A stretch of 64,000 nt of DNA, from assembly GCF_900774055.1 (NCBI RefSeq), contig NZ_CAAGSW010000004.1, positions 124,001-188,000 on the forward strand, in the 5' to 3' direction. Positions 24,646-33,214 of the stretch are shown piece by piece. The notes under the pieces were generated by a model. The model saw only the letters and a program-made list of their open reading frames with translations. It searched no databases and was not told the DNA's origin. Every line of letters starts with the position of its first letter. Position 1 is the first letter of the stretch. The stretch is from Methanococcoides sp. AM1 (lineage in GTDB: Archaea; Halobacteriota; Methanosarcinia; Methanosarcinales; Methanosarcinaceae). The translations under genes and the position numbers were made by a program.

Positions 24646-25653
24646 ATGACTAAAGCTAAAGTTGCAATAAACGGATACGGAACCATTGGTAAGAGAGTGG
24701 CAGATGCTGTAATGCTTCAGGATGACATGGAGATCATCGGCATTGCAAAGACTCGCCCTAACTTCGAGACTGTAATGGCACAGGAGAAGGGATATAACGT
24801 CTATACTCTTGCTGACAGGGTAGAAGCAATGGAACAGGAAGGCATTGAAGTTGCAGGTACAGTTGACGACATGATCGAAGCAGCCGATCTTGTGGTTGAC
24901 TGCACCCCTGGTAAAGTTGGTGCTACTAACAAGGAACTTTACGAGAAGGCAGGCACCAAGGCTATCTGGCAGGGTGGCGAGGCACATGAAATTGCAGGTT
25001 GTTCCTTCAACGCTGAGACCAACTATGAAGAGGCTCTTGGTAAGGACTTCGTCAGGGTCGTTTCCTGTAACACAACAGGACTTTGCCGTGTTCTTTCACC
25101 ACTCGATAAGGAGTTTGGAGTAAAGAAGGCACGCATAACCCTTATGAGAAGATCAGCTGACCCAAACGACATCAAACACGGCCCTATCAATGCGATCGTC
25201 CCAAATCCTATCAAATTACCATCACACCACGGTCCTGATGTAAAGACCGTCATACCTGGCATTGATGTTGCAACAACTGCCGTCAAGCTTCCTACAACAC
25301 TGATGCACTTGCACACTATCAACCTTGAGCTTGAGAAGGAATGTACTGCAGAGGATGTTGAGAATATCCTTGCAGAGCAGAGTCGTGTCAGGTTCGTTGG
25401 AAAGGGAATCACGTCCACCGCCGAGATCATGGAGCTTGCAAAGGACCTTGGCAGGCCAAGAGGCGACATGTGGGAGAACTGCATATGGAACGAATCCATC
25501 ACAATGTATGAAGGAGAGCTCTACTTCTTCCAGGCCATACACCAGGAATCAGATGTTATCCCTGAGAATGTGGATGCCATCCGCGCAATGATGGAACTTG
25601 AAAGCGATGGGAACAAGTCCATTGCTGAAACGAACAGTAAAATGGGCATCTGA
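24646..25653 (+). CDS. gap: Glyceraldehyde-3-phosphate dehydrogenase, archaeal type II (335 aa)
   Basis: Nucleotide-binding NGYGTIGKRVADAV at residues 10-23, catalytic C141 in SCNTTGL, the following SPLDKEFGVKKARITLMRRSADP region, and length typical of archaeal GAPDH. In methanogens it works mainly in gluconeogenesis, reducing 1,3-bisphosphoglycerate with NADPH. Its stop codon lies inside a hairpin terminator. The next gene encodes the archaeal FBPase/IMPase, then NAD kinase, so three functions needed for gluconeogenesis and NADP supply are side by side. Confidence 0.96.
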   Translation: MTKAKVAINGYGTIGKRVADAVMLQDDMEIIGIAKTRPNFETVMAQEKGYNVYTLADRVEAMEQEGIEVAGTVDDMIEAADLVVDCTPGKVGATNKELYEKAGTKAIWQGGEAHEIAGCSFNAETNYEEALGKDFVRVVSCNTTGLCRVLSPLDKEFGVKKARITLMRRSADPNDIKHGPINAIVPNPIKLPSHHGPDVKTVIPGIDVATTAVKLPTTLMHLHTINLELEKECTAEDVENILAEQSRVRFVGKGITSTAEIMELAKDLGRPRGDMWENCIWNESITMYEGELYFFQAIHQESDVIPENVDAIRAMMELESDGNKSIAETNSKMGI

Positions 25654-25670
25654 TCTGCCCATTATTTTTT
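25642..25670 (+). terminator. Terminator overlapping the gap stop codon
   Basis: ATGGGCA (25642-25648) and TGCCCAT (25656-25662) form a seven-pair stem, followed by TATTTTTT. It overlaps the last codons of gap and ends only eight bases before the next gene's ATG, so most gap transcripts should stop before that gene. Confidence 0.75.
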
Positions 25671-25678
25671 CACTAAAT

Positions 25679-26482
25679 ATGATAACTTTTCCACAGGCAC
25701 TGGAATTATGTGACTTGCTTTCAGATGCTGCCGGAAATGCAATTTCCGACCTTATCGATACATCTGAAGCATTCGAAACGGTCTATGTGGGTGCTGATGG
25801 CACCGATACCAAGCTAATTGATGACATCTCAGAGAGAGCGATACTTGAGGTTCTCCGGGAAAATGGTCGCTCAATGAGGATCTTAAGTGAGGAATTCGGA
25901 GAGATAAAGCTGGGCGAAGATCCAGAATTTTCTATCATTATGGACCCCCTTGATGGTACCTACAATGTTGCCAATGGTATTCCCGCCTACAGCATTTCAA
26001 TTGCAATTGGCAATCCGGACCATACTTCTGTTTATTTTGGATATGTGAAGAACCTTGCAAATGGTGATGTATTCCATGCCGGGTTGGGAAAGGGAGCGTA
26101 TTTTAATGGTCAAAAGATCACCCCTTCCGGAAATCCCGTTCTGAATGATTTCTGCATAAGTCTCTATGGATATCGAAAAAATGTAGAAAGGACAGTAGAT
26201 CTTTGTAAAACCGTTCGCAGGATAAGGATACTCGGAAGCGTGGCGTTGGAGCTATGCTATGTAGCATCCGGACGTCTTGATGCATTCGTTGATGTTCGTG
26301 GCTCCCTGCGTCTTGTGGATGTTGCTGCCGGAAAATTGATAATAGAGGAAGCAGGAGGCAAGGTTACCGATGGTAAAGGCTCCCCGCTTAAGCTCAAAGG
26401 AAGTGTGATAAACCCATATTATATGGTAGCTTCGAACGGACATGCACACTCTGACATATTAAACCTTATAGAGAGGCACTAA
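25679..26482 (+). CDS. Bifunctional fructose-1,6-bisphosphatase / inositol monophosphatase (267 aa)
   Basis: IMPase superfamily with metal-binding E72/E73 (LSEEFGE), D89-P-L-D92-G-T, and the second motif RLVDVAAGKLIIEEAGG. Archaeal members hydrolyse both fructose-1,6-bisphosphate and inositol phosphate. An upstream in-frame start exists inside gap, but the protein aligns from MITFPQALEL, at the ATG at 25679. No ribosome site lies between the terminator's T tract and this ATG, so it may be translated leaderless or from read-through mRNA. It is followed after one base by nadK, so those two are coupled. Confidence 0.92.
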   Translation: MITFPQALELCDLLSDAAGNAISDLIDTSEAFETVYVGADGTDTKLIDDISERAILEVLRENGRSMRILSEEFGEIKLGEDPEFSIIMDPLDGTYNVANGIPAYSISIAIGNPDHTSVYFGYVKNLANGDVFHAGLGKGAYFNGQKITPSGNPVLNDFCISLYGYRKNVERTVDLCKTVRRIRILGSVALELCYVASGRLDAFVDVRGSLRLVDVAAGKLIIEEAGGKVTDGKGSPLKLKGSVINPYYMVASNGHAHSDILNLIERH

Positions 26483-26483
26483 A

Positions 26484-27320
26484 ATGACCATCAAAAAGAT
26501 AGGGATAGTATCGCGGTGTGACCATGAAGATGCACTTGAGATGGTCAGAAATATCGTGGAGCACTTCAATTCAAAAGTTGATATATCCATAACTCCTAAA
26601 ACTGCCGAGCCCCTGCATCTGCATGATGTAAAAATTACACCTGTAGAGGACATGAGGGAAAAAGGTGTCGAACTTCTGATATCAGTAGGAGGAGATGGCA
26701 CCGTACTTCGCAATATTGCCCGCATGGAGGACCCCCTTCCAATATTAGGCATAAATATGGGAACACTTGGATTTCTTGTAGACGTAAATCCTTCAGAGGC
26801 AATTGAGACCATTGAAAAGGTGCTAAAGGGCTTCAAGTACAGTGAACGTTCCCGCCTTTCCGTCAGTCTCAACGGAGAAAAGATACCACCTGCAACCAAT
26901 GAAGTTGTGCTCACAACTGCAAGACCTGCAAAGATACTTACCTTCAGGATCACTATCGATGACCGGAAAGTGGAAGATATACGTGCCGATGGCGTTGTTA
27001 TCGCCACCCCTACCGGATCTACTGCATATGCAATGAGTGCTGGCGGACCGATCATTGATCCGAACGTCAATGCAACGCTAATTGTGCCCCTTGCACCTTT
27101 CAAGTTATCTTCAAGACCATGGGTGGTCCCTGCAGAGAGCCTTATCAAGGTCGAGATGATCATTCCGGAAAAGGAAGCGGCCCTTGTAGTTGACGGCCAG
27201 TACACCCATACCATACAAGAGAATGATGTTGTTACCCTTACAATGTCCAATTTCCCCGCAAGATTTGTAGAAACATCTGCAAGCGGTTTTTACGAGAGAG
27301 TGGAGAGCAAGCTCAGGTAA
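26484..27320 (+). CDS. nadK: NAD kinase (278 aa)
   Basis: Phosphorylates NAD to NADP. GGDGT motif at 69-73, NMGTLGFL, the NEVVL segment, the nucleotide-binding ADGVVIATPTGSTAYAMSAG and the C-terminal VDGQ. Length is usual. The ATG lies one base after the upstream phosphatase stop, and archaeal nadK genes are often next to or fused with IMPase-type phosphatases. NADP(H) would feed the GAPDH encoded two genes upstream. Confidence 0.95.
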   Translation: MTIKKIGIVSRCDHEDALEMVRNIVEHFNSKVDISITPKTAEPLHLHDVKITPVEDMREKGVELLISVGGDGTVLRNIARMEDPLPILGINMGTLGFLVDVNPSEAIETIEKVLKGFKYSERSRLSVSLNGEKIPPATNEVVLTTARPAKILTFRITIDDRKVEDIRADGVVIATPTGSTAYAMSAGGPIIDPNVNATLIVPLAPFKLSSRPWVVPAESLIKVEMIIPEKEAALVVDGQYTHTIQENDVVTLTMSNFPARFVETSASGFYERVESKLR

Positions 27321-27389
27321 TTAAAAAGTAGGGCCAAAACCTACATATTTATATATTGCTTTCTCAAACAACGAGTGGGAATCAATACT

Positions 27390-28568
27390 ATGTCAAACAC
27401 TGATTATTATTCCAAAAATGAACTTATGAACTTCATCGATATGAAGCCCCTTGACATCGAGATATGTGATGTGACATTGAGGGACGGTGAACAGACCCCA
27501 GGCGTAGCTTTCACAAAGGAAGAAAAGATCGATCTTGCAACGGAGCTTGACGCCATAGGCGTCGAGGTTATCGAAGCTGGATTTCCTGTGGTATCCAGTT
27601 CTGAGAAAGAGACCGTCAAAGAGATCAGCAATATGGGTCTGGACTCAAATATTTGCTGCCTTGCACGCTCTGTGATAAGTGATGTTGACGCAGCGATCGA
27701 TTGCGATGTTGATATTGTCAGTATATTCATTGCAATGTCAGATCTTCATTTAAAGTTCAAGTACCACAAAAGCTGCGCAGATGTGTTCAGCTGTGCAATG
27801 AGCAGTATTGAGCATGCAAAGGACCATGGACTTAAGGTCAGGTTCGCAGCCGAGGATGGAACCAGGACCGATGTGGAAACTCTTAAAAAAGCATTCATTG
27901 CAGCTGAAGAATACAAGGTAGATTATGTCAGTATCGCAGATACTATTGGCATTTTAAGCCCTGCAACTACCCATTATCTTGTTTCTGAGATCAAAAAAGT
28001 GGTCAATACACCTATCTGTATCCACTGCCATGATGACCTCGGAATGGCAACTGCAAATACTCTTGTAGCTGCAGAGGCCGGTGCAAAGCAACTGCATACC
28101 ACGGTCAATGGCATTGGTGAAAGAGCAGGTAATGCTTCCCTTGAAGAGTTGCTTGTTGCATTAAGGGTACAGCATGGTATTGAAAGATATGATACTACAA
28201 AGCTTACCGGGATCTCGAACAAGCTTCAGGAATATTCCGGATTACCAATTGCTGTCAATAAATCCGTAGTTGGCAAACATGCATTTACCCATGAGTCAGG
28301 GATCCATGTAATGGCTATTCTGGAAGAACCGCGGACCTACGAACTATTCAGTCCAGAAATGGTAGGCGGAAAACGCAATCTCATAGTAGGCAAACACACC
28401 GGGAGAAAGGCGCTTAAAGGAATAGTTGAGGATCTTGGCTATAACTTAGGCCATGATGAACTCTGTGATCTCATTCTTAAGGTAAAGAACTGCACCGAGG
28501 TTAAAAAAGGATTATCTCGTGAAAGGCTGGAAACTCTTATCCAAAATGTCCGATCCCATCAGGAGTAA
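27390..28568 (+). CDS. aksA: Homocitrate synthase family protein, AksA-like (392 aa)
   Basis: DRE-TIM aldol condensing enzyme: DVTLRDGEQTPGV near the N terminus, the metal site HCHDDLGMATANTL, NGIGERAGNASLEE and HESGIHVMAI. At about 390 residues it has no C-terminal leucine-regulatory domain, which separates it from most 2-isopropylmalate synthases and citramalate synthases and fits NifV/AksA. In methanogens AksA makes homocitrate, the first step toward the 7-carbon chain of coenzyme B. I take the ATG at 27390 rather than the upstream GTG at 27375 because GAGTGGGA then serves as the ribosome site. LeuA or NifV activity cannot be excluded from sequence alone. Confidence 0.85.
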   Translation: MSNTDYYSKNELMNFIDMKPLDIEICDVTLRDGEQTPGVAFTKEEKIDLATELDAIGVEVIEAGFPVVSSSEKETVKEISNMGLDSNICCLARSVISDVDAAIDCDVDIVSIFIAMSDLHLKFKYHKSCADVFSCAMSSIEHAKDHGLKVRFAAEDGTRTDVETLKKAFIAAEEYKVDYVSIADTIGILSPATTHYLVSEIKKVVNTPICIHCHDDLGMATANTLVAAEAGAKQLHTTVNGIGERAGNASLEELLVALRVQHGIERYDTTKLTGISNKLQEYSGLPIAVNKSVVGKHAFTHESGIHVMAILEEPRTYELFSPEMVGGKRNLIVGKHTGRKALKGIVEDLGYNLGHDELCDLILKVKNCTEVKKGLSRERLETLIQNVRSHQE

Positions 28569-28679
28569 ATTGAAATTATACTTTCAGAATATCGATCGAA
28601 GTTAAAAAAATCGTTTTAGAAACTGCATGTGAAACCATTTGCATGCAGAATATCTATTGATATAGACTCGTATGAAACA

Positions 28680-29222
28680 TTAAATTGATACGAATCTTTT
28701 TTTCTTTATATTTTCAGCCTCTTCCTCATCGTGATAGTTCATCTGGTTGTTATCAAGTATTACAACATAATCAGAGGAGTTACGTAGAGCTGTTGAGAAT
28801 CCGGGTTCAACGCCAAAGATAATGGTTTCCTTTCCATGTTCGTTGGCCTTGCTTAGAAGTGGTTTGAAATCAGCATCCCTTGTTACCAGTGCAATAGTGT
28901 CAATTGTCGGGTTATATACAAGCTCCATCCCCTCCACTGCAAGACGTACATCAACATCACTTGAACAGATGATAGGTTCAAAGCCATTGTTCTCTATTGC
29001 CTCTACAAGTTTGTCCGATGCATACTGGTTTAAGAACACCCTGCCGATCTTTACATTACCATATTCTTTTAATACATCACGTATCTCTTCAAGGTTTACA
29101 TTAAATTCCTTGCGTAGCACATTAGGGCCGTCAACAAGGAGTCCTATGCGCCTCCTATCGGTTTCCTTTTTTGTACTAAGATATTTTACAATGGAATTAA
29201 ATCCAGTTTTAACGTTCTGCAT
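28680..29222 (-). CDS. NYN-domain (LabA/DUF88-like) protein (180 aa)
   Basis: PIN-like nuclease fold of the NYN type: GLLVDGPNVLRKEF (first Asp/Asn), a central CSSDVDVRLAVEGMELV (Asp pair), and ALVTRDADFKPLLSKANEHG (T/S-x-D-xD). The tail is acidic then basic (HDEEEAENIKKKR). These residues could bind metal for RNA cleavage, but activity is unproven for this archaeal subgroup. It stands alone, convergent with aksA. Confidence 0.85.
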   Translation of the reverse strand: MQNVKTGFNSIVKYLSTKKETDRRRIGLLVDGPNVLRKEFNVNLEEIRDVLKEYGNVKIGRVFLNQYASDKLVEAIENNGFEPIICSSDVDVRLAVEGMELVYNPTIDTIALVTRDADFKPLLSKANEHGKETIIFGVEPGFSTALRNSSDYVVILDNNQMNYHDEEEAENIKKKRFVSI

Positions 29223-29603
29223 GCTTCCCTCAATTTTATTACTAATATAATAAATTCCCTAATAGATTATAATGATTATGTTAGTTGGGCATTGCATTAT
29301 CTATGAAATTGGATCACACCTGAATTACAAGTGATCGAAATAAATTGCAACATGTCCCTCCATCCCTTCCTTTTAGGAAATGAGCAACTATTATTTAGTA
29401 TCTCCGCTTGATATTATTACCTATACCAAATGGAAATTGAGAATATTTATTTAATAAAGGACATCAGCCGGGAAAATAAGAATCATGGTAACATATTTAT
29501 TAAAAGAGACCATATTTAATTCAATATATTTAAAGCATTTTTCGCCAGGAAATTCTAATATAGAGCTTGGTGCCCACTACAACTAATTCAAGGTGATCAT
29601 GAC
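29223..29603. other. Divergent intergenic region, NYN gene / signalling island
   Basis: AT-rich spacer of 381 bases. It should hold the leftward NYN promoter and the rightward promoter of the REC-PAS-PAS-DUF835 gene (TATA-like TATTTATTTAATAAAGG near 29443-29459). I see no small gene, repeat or clear palindrome. Confidence 0.5.
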
Positions 29604-31250
29604 TTGACAAACAATTTGCCAAAAATATTGGTCGTAGATGATGAGATAACAAATCTTGAAGTTATGGAAGCCTATCTTTCAAATGACTATGAGATTGCTA
29701 TGGCTACTAGTGGTAAAGAAGCATTAGAGAAGGTCAAGCAATTCGAACCTGACATTATACTACTTGATATTCTTATGCCAATGATGGATGGTTTCCAAAC
29801 CTGCAAGATGCTCAAAACCGATGAAGAAACAAAGTTCATCCCAATAATCCTTGTTACAGCACTATCTGAAAAAGAAGATAGAATAAAAGGCATTGAAGCA
29901 GGTGCGGATGAATTTCTTACCAAACCCATTAACATACTGGAACTTAAAAGCAGAATAAGGTCCTTGCTCAAACTAAAACACCAGCACGACCTGTTACTTG
30001 AAGAAAGAGACACAGCACAGAAGTATCTCAATATAGCAGGTGTTCTAATACTTGTACTTGATAATGATCAAAACATCATTGAAATTAACAACAAGGGTTC
30101 CAATATACTTGAATGCTCCAAAGAAGAAATAATTGGTCTTAACTGGTACGACAATTTTGTTCCAGAAAAGTACCGAAATGAATTTAGGGAACGTTTCAAC
30201 ACCCTTATGGCAAATTTGAACAGAGATGCATGTGATGTTCGTGAAAAAATTATAATGACAAAAAACGGGAACGAAAAAATACTTTCCTGGAATGCCATAA
30301 AGTTAAAAGATAAAAATGGAACTACTTATGGAATCCTTTGTTCAGGCGAAGATATAACGTTACGGAAAAATGTAGAAAATAATCTTAAAACAGCGAATGA
30401 GCATTTAGACCTGCTTATTAAGATGTCACCAATTGCTACAATTGTCATTAATGAAGAAAACAAGATCCTGAAAGCTAATAAAAGTGCAGCTGAACTTTTG
30501 GGTTTTGAAGTTACTGATATGCTTGGCATATCAATATCAAAACTTGTTTGTGACAACCAGAATATCGAGTTTACTGATAAAAAAGATTTTACATTAGGTA
30601 TTTTAAAGAAAAATGGAAATTCTATCGAGCTTAATGCATCTACTTCTCTTATAACGAAAAATGATGATGAAAAAGAATTGATCATCAGTCTCCAGAATAT
30701 ATCAGAATTACGTGGTCTTTTGATCGATCCTTCATTAGAAAAACCTTCACTTGAAGAAAGCGGTGATATAAGCGACCTACCCAAACTTGAATCCGGATAT
30801 ACATATATCCAGCATGAAGATGACAGCATGGGTGCATATGAGATATTTTCAAAGATGGTCAAACAGGGTAATCCAGGTCTTTGTATCACCAGAGAAAACC
30901 CTGCAAAGATCAGGGAGAAATATAATATCCAGACAACCCCGATCGTCTGGCTTACAAAAAATAAAAGCTCAGAATCCCCATCTATAGCACCCTCAGAAAT
31001 ATTTAAACTCCATCCAACGATCGAAAATTTCATGAAAAAAGCACATGATGGAATCATACTTGTTGATGGCCTGGAATATCTGGTCCTTGAAAACGATTTT
31101 AAATCTGTGGTCAAGTTCATCGAGCAAACCAATGACAGCATAATGGTATCAAGTTCCAGATTGATCTTCAATATTGATTCGAATATCTTCGAACCAAAAG
31201 AATACCATCTACTAAAGAGATGGATGAAACCGTTAGAAGAAGAAATTTAA
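29604..31250 (+). CDS. REC-PAS-PAS-DUF835 signalling protein (548 aa)
   Basis: An N-terminal receiver domain (1-120; D12/D13, phosphoacceptor D55 in ILLDILMPMMDGFQ, Lys in FLTKPIN), then two PAS domains (about 135-255 and 262-375) and a C-terminal DUF835 domain (about 420-540: GYTYIQHEDDSMGAYEIF and DGIILVDGLEYLVLENDF). There is no kinase or DNA-binding domain. TTG start with AGGTGATC upstream. The CheF-like gene follows after 19 bases and a KaiC-like ATPase after that. DUF835 resembles part of KaiC-type ATPase domains and is common in archaeal signalling proteins, so it may dock the ATPase (inference). Confidence 0.87.
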   Translation: MTNNLPKILVVDDEITNLEVMEAYLSNDYEIAMATSGKEALEKVKQFEPDIILLDILMPMMDGFQTCKMLKTDEETKFIPIILVTALSEKEDRIKGIEAGADEFLTKPINILELKSRIRSLLKLKHQHDLLLEERDTAQKYLNIAGVLILVLDNDQNIIEINNKGSNILECSKEEIIGLNWYDNFVPEKYRNEFRERFNTLMANLNRDACDVREKIIMTKNGNEKILSWNAIKLKDKNGTTYGILCSGEDITLRKNVENNLKTANEHLDLLIKMSPIATIVINEENKILKANKSAAELLGFEVTDMLGISISKLVCDNQNIEFTDKKDFTLGILKKNGNSIELNASTSLITKNDDEKELIISLQNISELRGLLIDPSLEKPSLEESGDISDLPKLESGYTYIQHEDDSMGAYEIFSKMVKQGNPGLCITRENPAKIREKYNIQTTPIVWLTKNKSSESPSIAPSEIFKLHPTIENFMKKAHDGIILVDGLEYLVLENDFKSVVKFIEQTNDSIMVSSSRLIFNIDSNIFEPKEYHLLKRWMKPLEEEI

Positions 31251-31269
31251 ATCGGTAAAAGGTTACAAA

Positions 31270-32415
31270 ATGGAAGCTGAAATTTCATATGCTATCGATT
31301 TACCCCAAGTAATAAACAGCATGAATACCCAGGTTTTTTCATGGGAACATGGTGTTGTTAACTTTACAGATAATGAAATTTGGTTCCCTACGGAAACCAG
31401 CTGGAAAGTGATACCATTCCAATCAATAGAAGCCGTGGGAAGTGATATTTCCCCGGCAGTTATCAATGATATCCGTAAAGAAAGTGGATATTTTGATGAG
31501 CTGATGGTGAACTATAAGAAAAGCTCGTTGTTTGGTTCTTCGCACATAAGGCACTCAATGATCCTCGCAGGTAATCCACAAGATCTTGCACAAATAAAAG
31601 ACCATTTAATTGAAAAAATAGGTTTACGAATTAATACTAACTTTGAAGGGCTAAAAGAAGAAGAAATAAAGCTTTTGAGCTTGCTCGCAACCGGAACAAA
31701 AGATATCAATAGTTACTTACCACTGATATCTGAGGACAAGAATGTACTTCAACGTGCTTTTGATACGCTTAAAAGAAGAGATATGGTAAATGAGTCTGCA
31801 AGAATAACACAGCAAGGTCAATACTATCTTGAGAAGACAAAAGGAATATCTAGCACCAACATTGAAAACCCTATTCATTTTGAACTTGAACCGGAAATAG
31901 AAGCAGAAACTCAGATAGTATCCAATAGCTTAGACCCAAAGGACACTATGGTCCAATTCACAAAGAAATACGAATATTCCTTTACATCAGGCTCTGTTTT
32001 CCTGGAAGATCTCTGGCGTTACATAATGGTACCGGAAATAAAAGACATCGGTTTGAAAGTGTCAAATATCAACAAACCTTATATTCACATACAAACCCGA
32101 TCCGGCACATTAATTGATATCGAGTGCGAAAACTCACAGGTCATACTTGCATTAGAAAAAATATTTAATGCAAAGGAAAACATTCAGATCAGATTATTGA
32201 CATCCCTCTATTTAGGGATCAGGGAAGATTACAATATAGCAAATACATTGTATTTTGAACCGGACTACCTTAATTCACAATTAAACGAGTTAATTGATAA
32301 CCGACTTATTGAAAGTGATAAGACCTTATCAAATAATGGTTTTGAAACTATCAGACATACACTGAACTTTGAAAGAAGCGTTAGTCCGGAACATTTCAAA
32401 AGGACTTTACAATAA
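31270..32415 (+). CDS. CheF-like (DUF439) protein (381 aa)
   Basis: The N-terminal region reads VVNFTDNEIWFPTETSWKVI, then IEAVGSDISP, resembling the DUF439 domain of archaeal CheF, the adaptor between CheY/CheC/CheD and the archaellum motor in Halobacterium. The centre (about 110-190) contains winged-helix-like stretches (EEEIKLLSLLATGTKDI, ALDTLKRRDMV-type). The C-terminal third is different again. No che or arl genes are in the window, so here it may couple the REC protein upstream to another output, perhaps the KaiC-like ATPase downstream. The family call is from pattern recognition and is moderate. Confidence 0.6.
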   Translation: MEAEISYAIDLPQVINSMNTQVFSWEHGVVNFTDNEIWFPTETSWKVIPFQSIEAVGSDISPAVINDIRKESGYFDELMVNYKKSSLFGSSHIRHSMILAGNPQDLAQIKDHLIEKIGLRINTNFEGLKEEEIKLLSLLATGTKDINSYLPLISEDKNVLQRAFDTLKRRDMVNESARITQQGQYYLEKTKGISSTNIENPIHFELEPEIEAETQIVSNSLDPKDTMVQFTKKYEYSFTSGSVFLEDLWRYIMVPEIKDIGLKVSNINKPYIHIQTRSGTLIDIECENSQVILALEKIFNAKENIQIRLLTSLYLGIREDYNIANTLYFEPDYLNSQLNELIDNRLIESDKTLSNNGFETIRHTLNFERSVSPEHFKRTLQ

Positions 32416-32483
32416 CAACGAATACAACTACATAAGTCTGAGAATATTATCAACAAAATCCAGTACAAACAATGGTGGTATTA

Positions 32484-33176
32484 GTGAGATTTATAGATAC
32501 AATTGAAGGCCTTGATGACATATTTGAAAACGATATACCAAAAGGAAGTGTAGTCCTAATAACTGGTCCGCCAGGAAGTCTCAAATCAGGACTGACCTTC
32601 TCTATCCTTTCCAAATATCTTGATAAAAGTAATGAATTTGGCATATACATAACTCTTGAGCAAAATAAACAAAGTCATCTTAAGAATATGGAAAGTATGG
32701 GAATAGAAATTTCAGAGAATCTAACCATATCAGATTTTACAGACTACAGGCTTCAGTATGATGAATTTTCAGGTGATCTGCTAAACCTTATCGAGACAAA
32801 TATCATCCAGTATAAACATAAATTGGGAGATAAGTTTACATGTTTAACATTGGATTCACTGGGTGCACTTTATTCCCTGATGGATGTTGAACCACGTCTT
32901 ATGAGGAAACGGCTTTATCACTTGTTAGAACCACTAAGGAGAGAAAACCTTACAACGTTCCTGATCCTGGAAGTAGCTGATCCAAATGGACCTAATCATG
33001 ACTTTGAGGGTTATCTTGCAGATGGTATAATTGAACTGGGCGTTCACACGAAAGATGACAGTACAAACCGCTTCATAAGAGTTAAAAAAATGCGTGCATC
33101 AGCTCATAACATGGACCCTTATATCCTCACAGTCTCAGACGATGGACTGCAGATATACAGAGGAACTATATTCTGA
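32484..33176 (+). CDS. Single-domain KaiC/RAD55-like ATPase (230 aa), copy 1
   Basis: RecA-fold ATPase of the archaeal KaiC/RAD55 group. Walker A is GPPGSLKS (28-35), the glutamate region is ITLEQ (56-60; KaiC domains usually have EE here, so one Glu is replaced by Gln) and Walker B is LTLDSLGAL (121-129). An ATG at 32472 is in frame, but the GTG at 32484 has GGTGGT upstream and matches the start and length of the paralogue at 35762, so I prefer it. It is third in the run after the DUF835 and CheF-like genes. Such ATPases have been proposed as signal-transduction hubs in archaea. Confidence 0.85.
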   Translation: MRFIDTIEGLDDIFENDIPKGSVVLITGPPGSLKSGLTFSILSKYLDKSNEFGIYITLEQNKQSHLKNMESMGIEISENLTISDFTDYRLQYDEFSGDLLNLIETNIIQYKHKLGDKFTCLTLDSLGALYSLMDVEPRLMRKRLYHLLEPLRRENLTTFLILEVADPNGPNHDFEGYLADGIIELGVHTKDDSTNRFIRVKKMRASAHNMDPYILTVSDDGLQIYRGTIF

Positions 33177-33214
33177 TCCATTCTCAGGAGATCATCAACT
33201 CAATTTAAAATTGA

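Noticed and set aside
31270-32415. Archaellum/chemotaxis locus on the strength of the CheF-like gene
   Set aside because: No arlCDE, arlH/I/J, cheA, cheY-type operon or archaellin is present in the window.
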